Shown here: one piece after another, positions 16,425-25,660 of the stretch
Layout of the letters: the number at the start of each line of letters is the position of its first letter
Position numbering within the stretch: the first letter of the stretch is position 1
Assembly (NCBI GenBank): GCA_900543145.1
Contig: UQPZ01000009.1
Span: 11,114 to 75,113 of the forward strand
Direction: 5' to 3'
Source of the DNA: an uncultured Ruminococcus sp.
Lineage (GTDB): Bacteria > Bacillota > Clostridia > Oscillospirales > Ruminococcaceae
DNA length: 64,000 nt
Program-made: the position numbers and the translations under genes
Notes under the pieces: model-generated
The model's database searches: none
What the model was told of the DNA's origin: nothing
Seen by the model: the letters and a program-made list of their open reading frames with translations, nothing else

Positions 16425-18437
16425 TTACTTAGTAAGATCGCCTTCCAGCGCTTCAACATGAGTAGGAGTATAGCAGGCTGACAGCGAAATTGAAAACAGT
16501 ACGTCCGTTGCGCCGACATTCTCCATAAAATCCTTTGCATTTATATCCATATATCTGAAATCGCATACATATATCTTTGAAAAGCTGTGAGTAAGGAACG
16601 GAACCAGAGCGTTTCCGTAACTGTCCTTCATTATAACAAGCGTTCTTCCGTTCTCGCAGTCAGTAGTGATCTCGGTTATCTGTTCATCGCGGTTGAGTAT
16701 TGCCGAATAGCAGTTGACTCCGCTGGCGTAATCAAAGAACAGCGAACCCTCATAGCCGTTTTCAAAAGCAGTATCATAATACTTTACCGTATAATCGTTA
16801 TCCGGCTTGTAGTAAATAAACGTGTCTGGATTTTTATTTAGCTCCTCGTCATAATCACTGTATGCGTACATCGTACCTACAAAGTCCTCTATCTCGCATT
16901 TTTTATAGGTGCTTAACGCCGGGAAATCGACCCCCGCTTTCTGAGCAAATACCTGAGCCGCATAATAAGCTCCTCTCGGCTGCCAGTGATGATCCGTCCT
17001 CGAATAGATATACTCGTTGGTATGTTTTTCTAGCGCACTGTAAACGTTGCAGTCAATAATTCCGCTGAGATTCAAGCCTATATTTTCTATACAGTCTTTC
17101 TGATCCGAGAACGAGTCCTTTAAATTGTCAGGCATATAGAATGCCGACGAAAGCGGTATGCTCATATTATAAACGTTAACTCCGCTTCCCAGAGCTTCTT
17201 TATATGCGTTTACTGCCTTTGCGTATTTCTCTCCGTTCTCAAATATTCCGTAGAAAGCACTCATCGCCCGTACATTTTCGCCTGAACCTGCAACTATAAC
17301 ATTTCCTGCCCATGCTCCGTCGTCAAGCTTGGGCTTTTCTTCTTTCTTTTTAGTTGTGGTGGTTTTCTTCTTTGAGACCGTTGTTGTAGTCTTTGAGGTT
17401 TCCTTAGTAGTTACGCTTCCGGTAAATGCGGTCACAGTTGTCGTAGCAGCCTTTTTATCCTCGTCAAGCTTTTCCTTTTCAACAGCTGAAACTCCGCCCT
17501 TTATCTTGACGTCGTTTATATGTATACCCAGAAGATCCGAAAAAACGCTGCTGAATTTTTTCAGCTTTTCACGGTTCGGTATCGTATCGGTATAATATTC
17601 GGTTATTCCTTCGGTATATTCTCCGCTCAGATATGAAGAAAGGCTGAATTGAGGAAATTTTGCAAGATTACGGTTTTCTGAATTGATAAAGCCGCTTTCC
17701 CTGTGCATAAAGATAAGAGAAGCTCCTACACCGAAAATAACCAGAATACAGAGAACCGAATTGATCATATTAAATCCCTGCTCTAATTTCCCGGAATACT
17801 CTTTTTCATCTGCCGATATACGGGAGCTTTTTTTCTCCTGCTGCTCGCTGCTGTTGCGCAGTGTATTTTCCTCGGTACAGTTTCCGTTTACAGAAAGCTC
17901 CACCGTTTGCTTAAAGCCGCTTTTTTCAGCTGAAGCAATAACTGTCCTGCCTCCGGAGGCCCTCCCGGGATTTTCATCATCGGGCAGTATCTGAACGGGA
18001 GCCTTGGGAACTCCGTATTCTTCATAATATTCCTTTGGTATTTTCAGCACGAAATTTTTCTTAAAAGGCTGAGTTTTAGGCTCTACAGCCGTTATAGGCT
18101 TGAGCAGTTCAGATTTATCAGAGCCGTTTTCGACAGCGGAGGTATTTTCGTTCGGCTCTTCATCGTCAAGCCAGATACTTTTCCTTACAGGGATCACAGG
18201 TTCATCAGTCCAGATGCTTTTATTGACTTTACGACGCTTTGCGACCTCTTCCAGCATCTTCTCATAAACATCATCCGAAACCTTTTCCTGTCTGCCGTTC
18301 TTTTCAGCAGGCGCACTTTTTTCGGTAAGACCCAGTCTTTCAAGGCTTTCGTTATAAGCCTGCTCCAGTCCGCTCATATCGGGAACGCCGAAATCGGAGC
18401 TATCACGCTTCATATCAATTTCCTTATCGTTTTCCAT
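16425..18437 (-). CDS. DHHW-family protein (AlgJ/AlgX-like, surface polymer O-acetylation partner)
   Basis: A 670-aa protein. Residues 1 to about 215 are hydrophilic and presumably cytosolic; one transmembrane helix follows (about 228-247), then SENRNLAKFPQFS, typical of the DHHW family. A Thr/Lys-rich linker (about 340-370) leads to the SGNH-like domain with TDHHWQPRGAYY and the Ser motif IMKDSYGNALVPF. Such proteins complete acetyl transfer onto polysaccharides outside the cell, supplied by an MBOAT partner, here encoded 16 nt upstream. GGGGAG precedes the ATG. The long N-terminal extension is not usual for the family. Confidence 0.85.
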   Translation of the reverse strand: MENDKEIDMKRDSSDFGVPDMSGLEQAYNESLERLGLTEKSAPAEKNGRQEKVSDDVYEKMLEEVAKRRKVNKSIWTDEPVIPVRKSIWLDDEEPNENTSAVENGSDKSELLKPITAVEPKTQPFKKNFVLKIPKEYYEEYGVPKAPVQILPDDENPGRASGGRTVIASAEKSGFKQTVELSVNGNCTEENTLRNSSEQQEKKSSRISADEKEYSGKLEQGFNMINSVLCILVIFGVGASLIFMHRESGFINSENRNLAKFPQFSLSSYLSGEYTEGITEYYTDTIPNREKLKKFSSVFSDLLGIHINDVKIKGGVSAVEKEKLDEDKKAATTTVTAFTGSVTTKETSKTTTTVSKKKTTTTKKKEEKPKLDDGAWAGNVIVAGSGENVRAMSAFYGIFENGEKYAKAVNAYKEALGSGVNVYNMSIPLSSAFYMPDNLKDSFSDQKDCIENIGLNLSGIIDCNVYSALEKHTNEYIYSRTDHHWQPRGAYYAAQVFAQKAGVDFPALSTYKKCEIEDFVGTMYAYSDYDEELNKNPDTFIYYKPDNDYTVKYYDTAFENGYEGSLFFDYASGVNCYSAILNRDEQITEITTDCENGRTLVIMKDSYGNALVPFLTHSFSKIYVCDFRYMDINAKDFMENVGATDVLFSISLSACYTPTHVEALEGDLTK

Positions 18438-18453
18438 TTATTATACTCCCCGC

Positions 18454-19875
18454 TTAAAATCTAAAATACAGGAACGGATTATTGGTATTATTAAGAAGCA
18501 GCAGACTTCCAGCGATAAGCACCGCCAGATTGCAAAACAGTCCTGCGGTCCTAAACGCATAGTAAGCTCCCGCCCTGCTCTCAGCCAGCTCCTTTAGCTT
18601 CGGGATAACCGGACAGGAAAGTATAATTGCCGCCGCAAAGATAAAAATATTATTGATAAACAGATTATTTGTAACCGCGTCGGTAAGCTTATTTCCGTTT
18701 GCGCCGACAAGAGCCTTGAAGAATGTTCCCAGTGAACCAAGATCCTCAAAGTAGAATATTCCGAAACCTACGGCTATTACAAGCTTGCTGTATATATGAC
18801 TTACCGCAGCAGGCCATTTTTTCATACGCTTTTTTCCTATCCACATTTCAATACAGATAAAAAGTCCGTAATAAAGACCCCAGAAGATAAAATTCCAGCT
18901 TGCTCCGTGCCACAGACCGGTACAGAACCATACCAGGAACAGCCCACCGTATTTTCTTCTTCTGCCGAATATAGGAACATACAAAAGATAATCACGGAAA
19001 AATGAGCCAAGGGATATATGCCATCTTTGCCAGAACTCGGTAATACTTTTGCAGATAAACGGATATTTAAAGTTTTCATCAAAATGAAAACCGAAAATTC
19101 TGCCCAGTCCTATAGCAATATCAGAATAGCCGGAAAAGTCAAAATAATACCAGAGCGCAACAAGAACCGCTCCGTACCATGTTCCGAAAACCGAAAGTGT
19201 CTTTACAGCCTCATAGCCGTTATCAGACGTACCGAAGCAAGCCGTTACTACGCTGTTGAGATTATTGGCGATAATCACCTTTTTTCCGATACCGAGAATG
19301 ATCCTGCTGAAGCCGTCTGACAGATCCTTGGCGGTCGTTTTCCTGCTGTCGATCTCCTGAGCGATAGTCGAATATCTTACTATAGGGCCGGCTACAAGCT
19401 GAGGGAACATTGAAACGTACAAAAGAAATTTTGCAAAGCTTTTCTGAGCTTCAACCTTTCCCCAATAGCAGTCAAGCGAATACGAGATCGTCTGAAAGGT
19501 ATAGAAGGAAATTCCGATCGGAAGCGCAATTTCCGGAATTTTAATTGCCGTTCCCAGAAGAGCGTTTATATTCTCGGCGATAAATCCGCTGTATTTGAAC
19601 ACTCCGAGAACTCCGATATCAACCATAAGAGAAAAGGCAAGAGCCGCCTTTGAACCTGGCTTGCCCCTGAACTTTTCAATGATCAGTCCTGTAAGGTAAT
19701 TGAGCAGAGAATACCCTATTAGCATACAGACCCAGACCGGTTCTCCCCAAGCATAAAATACAAGGGAAAACGCTATAAGCACACAGTTTCTTATCTGCGT
19801 TTTTCTTGTAAGAAAGTAACAGATAAGACACAGCGGCAGAAAGAAATAGATAAAAAACAAATCCGCAAAAACCAC
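18454..19875 (-). CDS. MBOAT-family membrane O-acyltransferase (AlgI/DltB/PatA type)
   Basis: A 473-aa polytopic membrane acyltransferase with about ten hydrophobic helices. The family signature is clear: FFPLMLRG-like region at QLVAGPIVRYSTI, the motif FWQRWHISLGSFFRDYLLYVP, and the catalytic His in CTGLWHGASWNFIFWG. It carries acetyl groups across the membrane to the DHHW protein encoded just downstream. The start is GTG at 19875, 7 nt after AGGAG; no ATG fits. The acceptor polymer cannot be read from the sequence. Confidence 0.93.
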   Translation of the reverse strand: MVFADLFFIYFFLPLCLICYFLTRKTQIRNCVLIAFSLVFYAWGEPVWVCMLIGYSLLNYLTGLIIEKFRGKPGSKAALAFSLMVDIGVLGVFKYSGFIAENINALLGTAIKIPEIALPIGISFYTFQTISYSLDCYWGKVEAQKSFAKFLLYVSMFPQLVAGPIVRYSTIAQEIDSRKTTAKDLSDGFSRIILGIGKKVIIANNLNSVVTACFGTSDNGYEAVKTLSVFGTWYGAVLVALWYYFDFSGYSDIAIGLGRIFGFHFDENFKYPFICKSITEFWQRWHISLGSFFRDYLLYVPIFGRRRKYGGLFLVWFCTGLWHGASWNFIFWGLYYGLFICIEMWIGKKRMKKWPAAVSHIYSKLVIAVGFGIFYFEDLGSLGTFFKALVGANGNKLTDAVTNNLFINNIFIFAAAIILSCPVIPKLKELAESRAGAYYAFRTAGLFCNLAVLIAGSLLLLNNTNNPFLYFRF

Positions 19876-20242
19876 GCCGACGCTCCTAACAAATTTATTG
19901 CATTCCGAAACTCAGCACAGATAAGCAGAGCAGCCGCTTAAATTTGCCATATTTCGCTGAATTCCGATATATTATTTATTATATCATTCTTAAAGCCCGC
20001 CGTCAATAGAAATCAGTCCATAAATTTACACAGTTTTACCGTCTTATTTTCAGTGATTTTTGCCATATTTCAGCAATACCGTGCCGACCGTTCAAAATCA
20101 GTATTGCGAAAAACCGATCTTTTAAATGCATTAAATAAACAAAACGGACGTAAACAGCCGCCTCCCTGCATTATAAAACAGCCCTGACAAGCTGCTTTTG
20201 CATGGAATGTCTGTGTCCGTCCGTTATCTTTTTTCAATTGCT
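19876..20242. other. Intergenic stretch without recognised gene
   Basis: About 370 nt, AT-rich, with no ORF supported by an RBS. It must contain the promoter of the MBOAT gene, but I see no clear -35/-10 pair. Confidence 0.4.
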
Positions 20243-20869
20243 TCAGTCAACGATGCTTCTTACCGGAGCGTTGTCTTTTTCTTCTTTTTCCTTCTTCTTC
20301 CTCTTCGCCTTTCTTACAATATAAACTATAAAGAGTGCAGCGGAAACTGCAAGCATAGCAAGAATGGGGTAGTAGTGCAGCATATACTGCTTATCCAACG
20401 TTTTAAGCGCCTCGTCAGCAACATATGAGTTTTCAAGCTTTCTGGTAATATTGCCTATTATATATCTTCCTCCGTGAAGAAAGCTTAATGTTCCGGCAAG
20501 GCACAGCGCAAACTGCACTGCGTATTTGCTGAAAAAAGCAAAAAACAGCGCGGCGGCACACAGTATAATACCAACGCCCATATAGACTCCGATCCTTTTA
20601 GGAATATCGTATAGCTCGCCCATTACTATACCGACGACAGTTACTCCTCCGTAAAAAAACGCGGAATATCCGAAGGGAACAAGCATTATAAGCTTTAGTA
20701 TAAGCGTTACGGCGTTATCCGCCCTTTTCGCCCTTTTTCTAAGTTTTTCAGCAGCTTTGCTCGGTTTCTGCGCTGCTTCACAGCGTTCGTCAAGCTCCTT
20801 TGATTCAAGCTCTCTTTTTAAATTAAGCTGTTTTTGGCTTTGCGCTTTCAGTCTGTCCTTTTTTGACAT
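20243..20869 (-). CDS. Hypothetical membrane protein with charged ends
   Basis: A 208-aa protein I do not recognise. The N-terminal 50 residues are Lys/Glu/Gln-rich and probably coiled (KDRLKAQSQKQLNLKRELE), followed by four hydrophobic segments (about 54-78, 92-113, 114-130 and 165-183) and a very Lys-rich C-terminus. AGAGGTGTATT precedes the ATG. It is a single gene divergent from spoIVB, whose start lies 275 nt away. A role in the envelope is possible, but nothing in the sequence indicates which. Confidence 0.7.
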   Translation of the reverse strand: MSKKDRLKAQSQKQLNLKRELESKELDERCEAAQKPSKAAEKLRKRAKRADNAVTLILKLIMLVPFGYSAFFYGGVTVVGIVMGELYDIPKRIGVYMGVGIILCAAALFFAFFSKYAVQFALCLAGTLSFLHGGRYIIGNITRKLENSYVADEALKTLDKQYMLHYYPILAMLAVSAALFIVYIVRKAKRKKKEKEEKDNAPVRSIVD

Positions 20870-21144
20870 AATACACCTCTGTATATGTATTAAAATATAA
20901 ATTGCGGCTGATAATACTGATAATATTTTTTATTACAGCTTTATTATTGTACCACACATAAGCAAAAATATCAAGTGCGTCTGCCTTTTACTCTGATAAA
21001 TAAATACCAAAGAAACTTTTTTCAGTTCTTCCAAAGAAAAATATACTTGCTTTGCGGTCTGAATTAAAAACCGGACGCAGTCAACAATAAATTTGTACAA
21101 GCAATAAATAATGCGGCATTTGAAAAAAGAAAGGACTGGTTAAG

Positions 21145-22398
21145 ATGGGTAGATTTTTTAAGGGCGCGGCGGCGGCGATAGGTATAGTAACGATCGGGAT
21201 CATGGGACTTGTAGGCTTTTACTCCTATACTCTTCCTGATTTTTACTATGTATCTGACGGAAATCAGCTGACGGTAAATTCTGTTTTTTCAATTTCTTCC
21301 AGACCGTCTGAGCAGACGCTTCAGGCAGTCGAAGCATTGGAGGGCAATACAGCGATGAACACTCACGATCGGGAGGCTTCTTTATCCAAACTTGAGGACA
21401 GCACCTTAATGCTTTTCGGTACAGTTCCGATAAAGGATGTTCAGACGGGACAGATCTCAAGACCGAAGCTTGTTCCCTGCGGACAGCCGTTCGGAATAAA
21501 GCTTGTTACCGAAGGCGTTATGGTAATTGACCTGGAAAGGTTTGAAGGCTGCTGCCCTGCTTCCGAATGCGGGATAAAAAAAGGCGATGTAATAATTTCA
21601 GTCAACGGAGTAGGCGTAACAACAAACAAAAGCATCAGCGATATTATTTCCGGCTCCAAGGGAAAGCCATGTACCGTTGAATACAGAAGTGGTGATAATG
21701 AAAAAACCGCTACACTGACTCCTGTATACCACGACGGCTCATACAAGGCGGGAATGTGGGTAAGGGATTCCTCGGCAGGAATAGGAACTCTCACCTTCTA
21801 CGATCCTTCTACCGGAGCTTTTGGAGGCTTGGGACATCCTATCTGCGATGCCGATACTAAGCTTCCTCTTCCTCTTTCTCAAGGTTCTGTCGGAGAGGTC
21901 AGGATCACAGGCTTTAACAAAAGCGTAAAGGGTGATCCCGGACAGCTTCTGGGCGAATTTTCTTCATCTGCGTCTGTAGGAAATATAGATTTCAATAATG
22001 AATCGGGAGTTTTCGGAACACTTAATTCTCCTCCCAGCAGCAGCAAGCCTATAGAGCTTGGCTTTCGTCAGGAAGTCCATACCGGAGAAGCGGTAATTTA
22101 CACAACGATAGATAACGGAAAACCAAAGGAATACAAGATAAATATTGAAAAAGCAGATCTAAGCAGCGACGCTGAGCATGACCTTATAGTAAAGATAACC
22201 GATCCGGAGCTGCTTGAAACGACCGGAGGCATTCTTCAGGGAATGAGCGGCAGTCCTATTATTCAGGACGGACGGCTTGTAGGAGCAGTAACTCATGTTT
22301 TTATTGACGATCCTCAGCAGGGTTACGGTATATTTGCCGACTCAATGTACCGTCAGTCAACCAAATGCGTCGACCCCGAACTTGGAATGGCAGGCTGA
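21145..22398 (+). CDS. spoIVB: SpoIVB-type serine peptidase (sporulation signalling protease)
   Basis: A 417-aa S55 peptidase. In Bacillus, SpoIVB made in the forespore cleaves SpoIVFA to trigger pro-sigma-K processing. Visible: N-terminal signal anchor (about 1-27), PDZ domain (about 110-190, GVMVIDLERF..CGIKKGDVIISVNGV), the His motif FGGLGHPICD and the catalytic Ser in GMSGSPIIQDGRLVGAVTHVF. AAAGGA precedes the ATG. It lies directly before spo0A, the order conserved across endospore formers. This is good evidence that the organism sporulates or recently did. Confidence 0.95.
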   Translation: MGRFFKGAAAAIGIVTIGIMGLVGFYSYTLPDFYYVSDGNQLTVNSVFSISSRPSEQTLQAVEALEGNTAMNTHDREASLSKLEDSTLMLFGTVPIKDVQTGQISRPKLVPCGQPFGIKLVTEGVMVIDLERFEGCCPASECGIKKGDVIISVNGVGVTTNKSISDIISGSKGKPCTVEYRSGDNEKTATLTPVYHDGSYKAGMWVRDSSAGIGTLTFYDPSTGAFGGLGHPICDADTKLPLPLSQGSVGEVRITGFNKSVKGDPGQLLGEFSSSASVGNIDFNNESGVFGTLNSPPSSSKPIELGFRQEVHTGEAVIYTTIDNGKPKEYKINIEKADLSSDAEHDLIVKITDPELLETTGGILQGMSGSPIIQDGRLVGAVTHVFIDDPQQGYGIFADSMYRQSTKCVDPELGMAG

Positions 22399-22581
22399 CA
22401 GCTGCGTATTTGCGTGAATTCAGCGTAATTTGCTCATCTTTTGCAATTAGAATTTTGTCGTTTCATACAATAGTGTGTCTTATAATCAAGAATAATAAGT
22501 GTTTGTTATATTTTATGCTATTTTTATGTTATATATGCACAAATCAGTCGATAAAAAATTGACGTTTTTTCTAAAAAAGTA

Positions 22582-22610
22582 TTGATTTTTAAATTTACCT
22601 GTGTTAAAAT
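22582..22610 (+). promoter_or_regulatory. Candidate spo0A promoter
   Basis: TTGATT (22582-22587), 17-nt spacer, TAAAAT (22605-22610), leaving a 5' UTR of about 155 nt. No clear 0A box (TGTCGAA) was found in the 372-nt gap after spoIVB. Confidence 0.55.
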
Positions 22611-22770
22611 AAGTCTAGTGAAGAAATAACTCAGCTGATAGTTTCTTGAAAAGTTTCTAAATAACAGCATTGAATATTCTGTATTTACAAAATAGTCGAC
22701 GATTTTAGTTTTACAGCAATGCAATGACCGAGGCTTAAATCTGACAATTAAATTTACGGAGGAAATAATT

Positions 22771-23553
22771 ATGACAAACAAAATTAAAATTCTTATCGGT
22801 GACGATTCGGCACAATACGGCGTAAGCTGCGCTTCAGCTCTCAGAGCTATGGGCTTCTTTGTAATAACCCGCCCAAAGGACGGACTTACTATTTTTGACG
22901 CGATCAAAAATGAAGTTCCGGATGTTGTTATCATCGAAGCGGTAATGCCTAACCTTGACGCTATCGAGCTTATTAAAAAGCTTCAGGCTTCGTCCTATAA
23001 AAAGCCGCTGTTTATCGTTACAAGCGCTTACGAAAATTCGTTTATCGAACAGCAGGTCATGGCGGCAGGAGCTGCGTATTTTATGCTGAAGCCGTTTGAC
23101 GTCAAGATTCTCGGGGAACGCATAAAAGCAATGCTGGATATTGACACCGACATAACCTCCGACATGAGCTTTTCCAAAAACAAAGCTAACCCTAACCTTG
23201 AGATAATAGTTACCGATATTATTCACCAGATAGGCGTACCTGCTCATATTAAAGGCTACCATTATCTGAGAGAGGCAATTATTCAGTCAGTTAATGACAA
23301 GGAAATGCTTGAGAGCGTTACAAAGCTATTATATCCCGCTGTTGCTAAAAAATTCAGCACCACTCCCTCAAGAGTTGAACGCGCGATCAGACACGCAATA
23401 GAGATAGCATGGGACAGAGGAGATATAGATACGCTCAACAGCTTTTTCGGCTATACTGTCAATACCGGAAAGGGCAAGCCGACAAACTCAGAATTTATCG
23501 CTCTTATTACCGATAAAATATGTCTTAAATACAAGACCACAATGCCTGCGTAG
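22771..23553 (+). CDS. spo0A: Sporulation master regulator Spo0A with Glu at the phosphorylation site
   Basis: A 260-aa two-domain regulator. The C-terminal DNA-binding domain is unmistakable: HIKGYHYLREAI, KLLYPAVAKKFSTTPSRVER, AIRHAIEIAWDRG and FGYTVNTGKGKPTNSEFI. The receiver domain keeps the acidic pair D11/D12, T84 and K107, but the acceptor position 56, Asp in Bacillus (LDIIMPHLDG), is Glu here (IEAVMPNLDA, codon GAA). Asp-to-Glu can mimic phosphorylation in some receivers, so control may not depend on a phosphorelay (inference). RBS GGAGG precedes the ATG; hairpin 23570-23624 follows. Confidence 0.95.
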   Translation: MTNKIKILIGDDSAQYGVSCASALRAMGFFVITRPKDGLTIFDAIKNEVPDVVIIEAVMPNLDAIELIKKLQASSYKKPLFIVTSAYENSFIEQQVMAAGAAYFMLKPFDVKILGERIKAMLDIDTDITSDMSFSKNKANPNLEIIVTDIIHQIGVPAHIKGYHYLREAIIQSVNDKEMLESVTKLLYPAVAKKFSTTPSRVERAIRHAIEIAWDRGDIDTLNSFFGYTVNTGKGKPTNSEFIALITDKICLKYKTTMPA

Positions 23554-23569
23554 AGCAGATAAAAGAAAA

Positions 23570-23624
23570 AAGCAGCCGGCAGCTGCCTTTACAGAGCTTC
23601 TGTAGGTACAGCTGCCGGCTGCTT
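23570..23624. terminator. Strong hairpin between convergent spo0A and rplL
   Basis: Perfect 16-bp arms AAGCAGCCGGCAGCTG / CAGCTGCCGGCTGCTT with an inner TACAGA / TCTGTA stem. The U-run is better on the minus strand (TTTTTTCTTTT), so it may serve mainly as a backstop for rplJL, and for spo0A as a stem without a strong U-tract. Confidence 0.75.
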
Positions 23625-23651
23625 GCCGGTTTATATTAATTTTAATTCTGC

Positions 23652-23682
23652 AAATAAAAAAGGGACGGTTGATCCGTCCCTT
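23652..23682 (-). terminator. Intrinsic terminator of rplJ-rplL
   Basis: Minus strand AAGGGACGG-ATCAA-CCGTCCCTT followed by TTTTATTTG, 18 nt after the rplL stop. Confidence 0.9.
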
Positions 23683-23699
23683 AAGTATTTTAAGCTAAA

Positions 23700-24071
23700 T
23701 TACTTAAGCTCAACAGTTGCGCCTGCATCCTCAAGCTTAGCCTTGATCTCCTCAGCGTCAGCCTTGGAAACGCCTTCCTTAACAGCCTTAGGAGCGCCTT
23801 CAACCAACTCCTTGGACTCTTTAAGGCCAAGACCTGTGATCTCCTTAACAGCCTTGATTACAGCCATCTTAGCGTCACCGAAGGAAGCGAGAACTACGTC
23901 GAACTCAGTCTTCTCCTCAGCAGCAGCGCCTGCACCGCCTGCAGCAGGAGCAGCAGCAACTGCAGCAGTTACGCCGAACTCTTCCTGAATAGCGTCTACA
24001 AGCTCAGCAAGCTCGAGAACGGAAAGTGTCTTGATATCTTCTACGAATTTCATAATCTTCTCTGAAGCCAT
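23700..24071 (-). CDS. rplL: 50S ribosomal protein L7/L12
   Basis: A 123-aa stalk protein that recruits translation GTPases. The N-terminal dimerisation part (MASEKIMKFVEDIKTLSVLE), the Ala/Gly-rich hinge (about 38-52) and the conserved C-terminal domain (KTEFDVVLASFGDAKMAVIK, GLGLKESKELVE) are all present at normal length. GGAG lies upstream of the ATG, 63 nt after rplJ. Second and last gene of its operon here; rpoB does not follow in the window because a terminator and convergent spo0A come next. Confidence 0.98.
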   Translation of the reverse strand: MASEKIMKFVEDIKTLSVLELAELVDAIQEEFGVTAAVAAAPAAGGAGAAAEEKTEFDVVLASFGDAKMAVIKAVKEITGLGLKESKELVEGAPKAVKEGVSKADAEEIKAKLEDAGATVELK

Positions 24072-24134
24072 GATAATAATCTCCTTTTAAATTTAAAATT
24101 TCCGGGGATAACCCCTCAGCTTACGCCGCACAAA

Positions 24135-24644
24135 TTAAGCGGCGCCGTTCTCCTTGTCCACAACAGCCTGCAACGTAGCGGCAAGCTTCTGAATAGGACC
24201 CTGGAGTGAACCAACGAGCTGTGCAAGCAGCACCTCTCTCGACGGGATCTTTGACAGAGCCTTAACTCCTGCCTCATCGTAAATTTCTTCACCGATAAAT
24301 CCAGCCTTCAGGTTAAATTTCTGACCGTTGCAAGCCTCGGAGAATTTACCGAGAATTCTTGCCGGAGCAGTCTGATCATCATTTGAAAGAGCAATAGCGG
24401 TAGTACCCTCAAGTACGTTTGTAAGACCGTTAAGACCTGCTTTTTCCATAGCAAAACGAAGCATAGTGTTCTTTTCAACAAAGTAATCTACGCCTGCCTC
24501 GCGCATTTCCTTACGCAGCTTAGTGTCCTCCTCAACCGTAATACCCTTATAGTCAACGAGTACGCCGGCTGTGGAATTCTTCAGAAGCTCAGTCAGCTTT
24601 TCAACCTTTTCCTGCTTTACGCGCAGAACCTTTTCACTTGGCAT
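24135..24644 (-). CDS. rplJ: 50S ribosomal protein L10
   Basis: A 169-aa ribosomal stalk base protein that binds 23S rRNA and anchors L7/L12. The sequence MPSEKVLRVKQEKVEKLTEL, GVLVDYKGITVEEDTKLRKE and KNTMLRFAME is typical. The start is ATG at 24644 with AAGAGGTGAAATTATT upstream; the open frame runs further but through the leader RNA. It is expressed from a perfect promoter at 24827-24855 through a long structured leader, consistent with L10 autoregulation. Confidence 0.97.
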   Translation of the reverse strand: MPSEKVLRVKQEKVEKLTELLKNSTAGVLVDYKGITVEEDTKLRKEMREAGVDYFVEKNTMLRFAMEKAGLNGLTNVLEGTTAIALSNDDQTAPARILGKFSEACNGQKFNLKAGFIGEEIYDEAGVKALSKIPSREVLLAQLVGSLQGPIQKLAATLQAVVDKENGAA

Positions 24645-24649
24645 AATAA

Positions 24650-24815
24650 TTTCACCTCTTTGCAAAGCCGCAGGAACGGCTTTTGATTCGCAGCGCACTA
24701 AAAAGAAAAATTCCTTCCGCCAAAAGACAAAAGGAATATACAAGCAAAATATTTATTTGCTATTCCTCCTCGGCCGGACTTCTGCTTTTCAGCTGCCGAC
24801 TGTCTTTAGATACGA
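24650..24815 (-). ncRNA. Ribosomal protein L10 leader (autoregulatory 5' UTR)
   Basis: About 165 nt between the promoter and rplJ. It holds AAAGACAGTCGGC near the 5' end and GGCCGAGGAGG further on, resembling the conserved L10-leader core where L10(L12)4 binds, and a later hairpin AAGCCG..CGGCTT next to the RBS. A covariance search (Rfam L10_leader) would confirm it. Confidence 0.6.
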
Positions 24816-24826
24816 ATGCAAAAATA

Positions 24827-24855
24827 ATTATATCAGACTAAATACAAACTGTCAA
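24827..24855 (-). promoter_or_regulatory. rplJ-rplL promoter
   Basis: Perfect consensus on the minus strand: TTGACA (24850-24855), 17-nt spacer, TATAAT (24827-24832). Confidence 0.9.
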
Positions 24856-24892
24856 TAGTTTCAGAAAAAAATATATTAACATTTCGTAAATT

Positions 24893-25660
24893 CTACTTCC
24901 GATCGTAAGCGTCCATCATTGATAGTATCTGAGAGTTGGTTATTTTCTCTGCCAGCAGCTGTTTGAACGCAGCGGTTTTTTCTTTGCCGGCGGCTTTCAG
25001 ATCGCCCAGCCTTGCGATCAGTTCCTCCTGCCGTCTGCTTATATCTTCTCTCATTAAATCAAACGGGCAGCTTTTTTCGTCTTCAAGAATATTAAGCGTT
25101 TTCTTCATCGAGCTTAAGAACTCGTTTTCATTTGAATTTCTGAATAAAATAAAGTCGTCCTCAAGCTCAGGGTTGTCAAGGTAAACGGGACGCGAAAAGT
25201 CCTGAGTTTTTATATATTCGTCCCAGTTTGCAAGCTTCCAGGTATCGCGGTCGGAATTGCGTTTTATCATTCTCCGGCGGCAGACCTCTATATCGGTTTC
25301 TACCCAGATAACCGTCAGTCGGATATTCTTTTTCCTAAGCTCCTCCGCAAGGTCTTTCATATACACAGGATCTCTTATTTCCCTTGTAAACGGCGCATTT
25401 ATAAGCACTAAGCTTTCATACTCCAACGCCTCGAAGGCCAGCGCCAAAATTGCTTCATACTCGGCATTGCGGACATATTTTTCAAAAAAATCAGAGCTTC
25501 TGTCGTATTCCTCACACGCTGCCTCAAATATTTTTCTTGACAGCGGAATAAGCGTATCCTTATCGAGATAAACTATATGCCTGAGATTTTCCGCCAGCTT
25601 TTTGGAAACATAGGTTTTTCCGCTGGCGGGAGGAGATGTTACCAGAATAAGTCTTTTCAT
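24893..25660 (-). CDS. P-loop NTPase / AAA-type kinase of unknown substrate
   Basis: A 255-aa protein with Walker A near the N-terminus (VTSPPASGKTYVSKKL), an Asp after strand 2 (YLDKDTLIP), a kinase-like lid with Arg residues (ETDIEVCRRRMIKRN) and a Trp-rich substrate loop (DTWKLANWDEYIKTQ). The C-terminal 60 residues form a charged helix. The layout resembles small-molecule or nucleic-acid-end kinases (AAA_33 type). I start at the ATG at 25660 (MKRLILVTS); the alternative at 25684 has no RBS, though the GGGAGG before 25660 is 12 nt away. No operon partner suggests a substrate. Confidence 0.7.
   Translation of the reverse strand: MKRLILVTSPPASGKTYVSKKLAENLRHIVYLDKDTLIPLSRKIFEAACEEYDRSSDFFEKYVRNAEYEAILALAFEALEYESLVLINAPFTREIRDPVYMKDLAEELRKKNIRLTVIWVETDIEVCRRRMIKRNSDRDTWKLANWDEYIKTQDFSRPVYLDNPELEDDFILFRNSNENEFLSSMKKTLNILEDEKSCPFDLMREDISRRQEELIARLGDLKAAGKEKTAAFKQLLAEKITNSQILSMMDAYDRK

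Noticed and set aside
23570..23682. CRISPR-like or repeat array between spo0A and rplL
   Set aside because: Two different terminator hairpins, each single-copy; no spaced direct repeats anywhere in the window.
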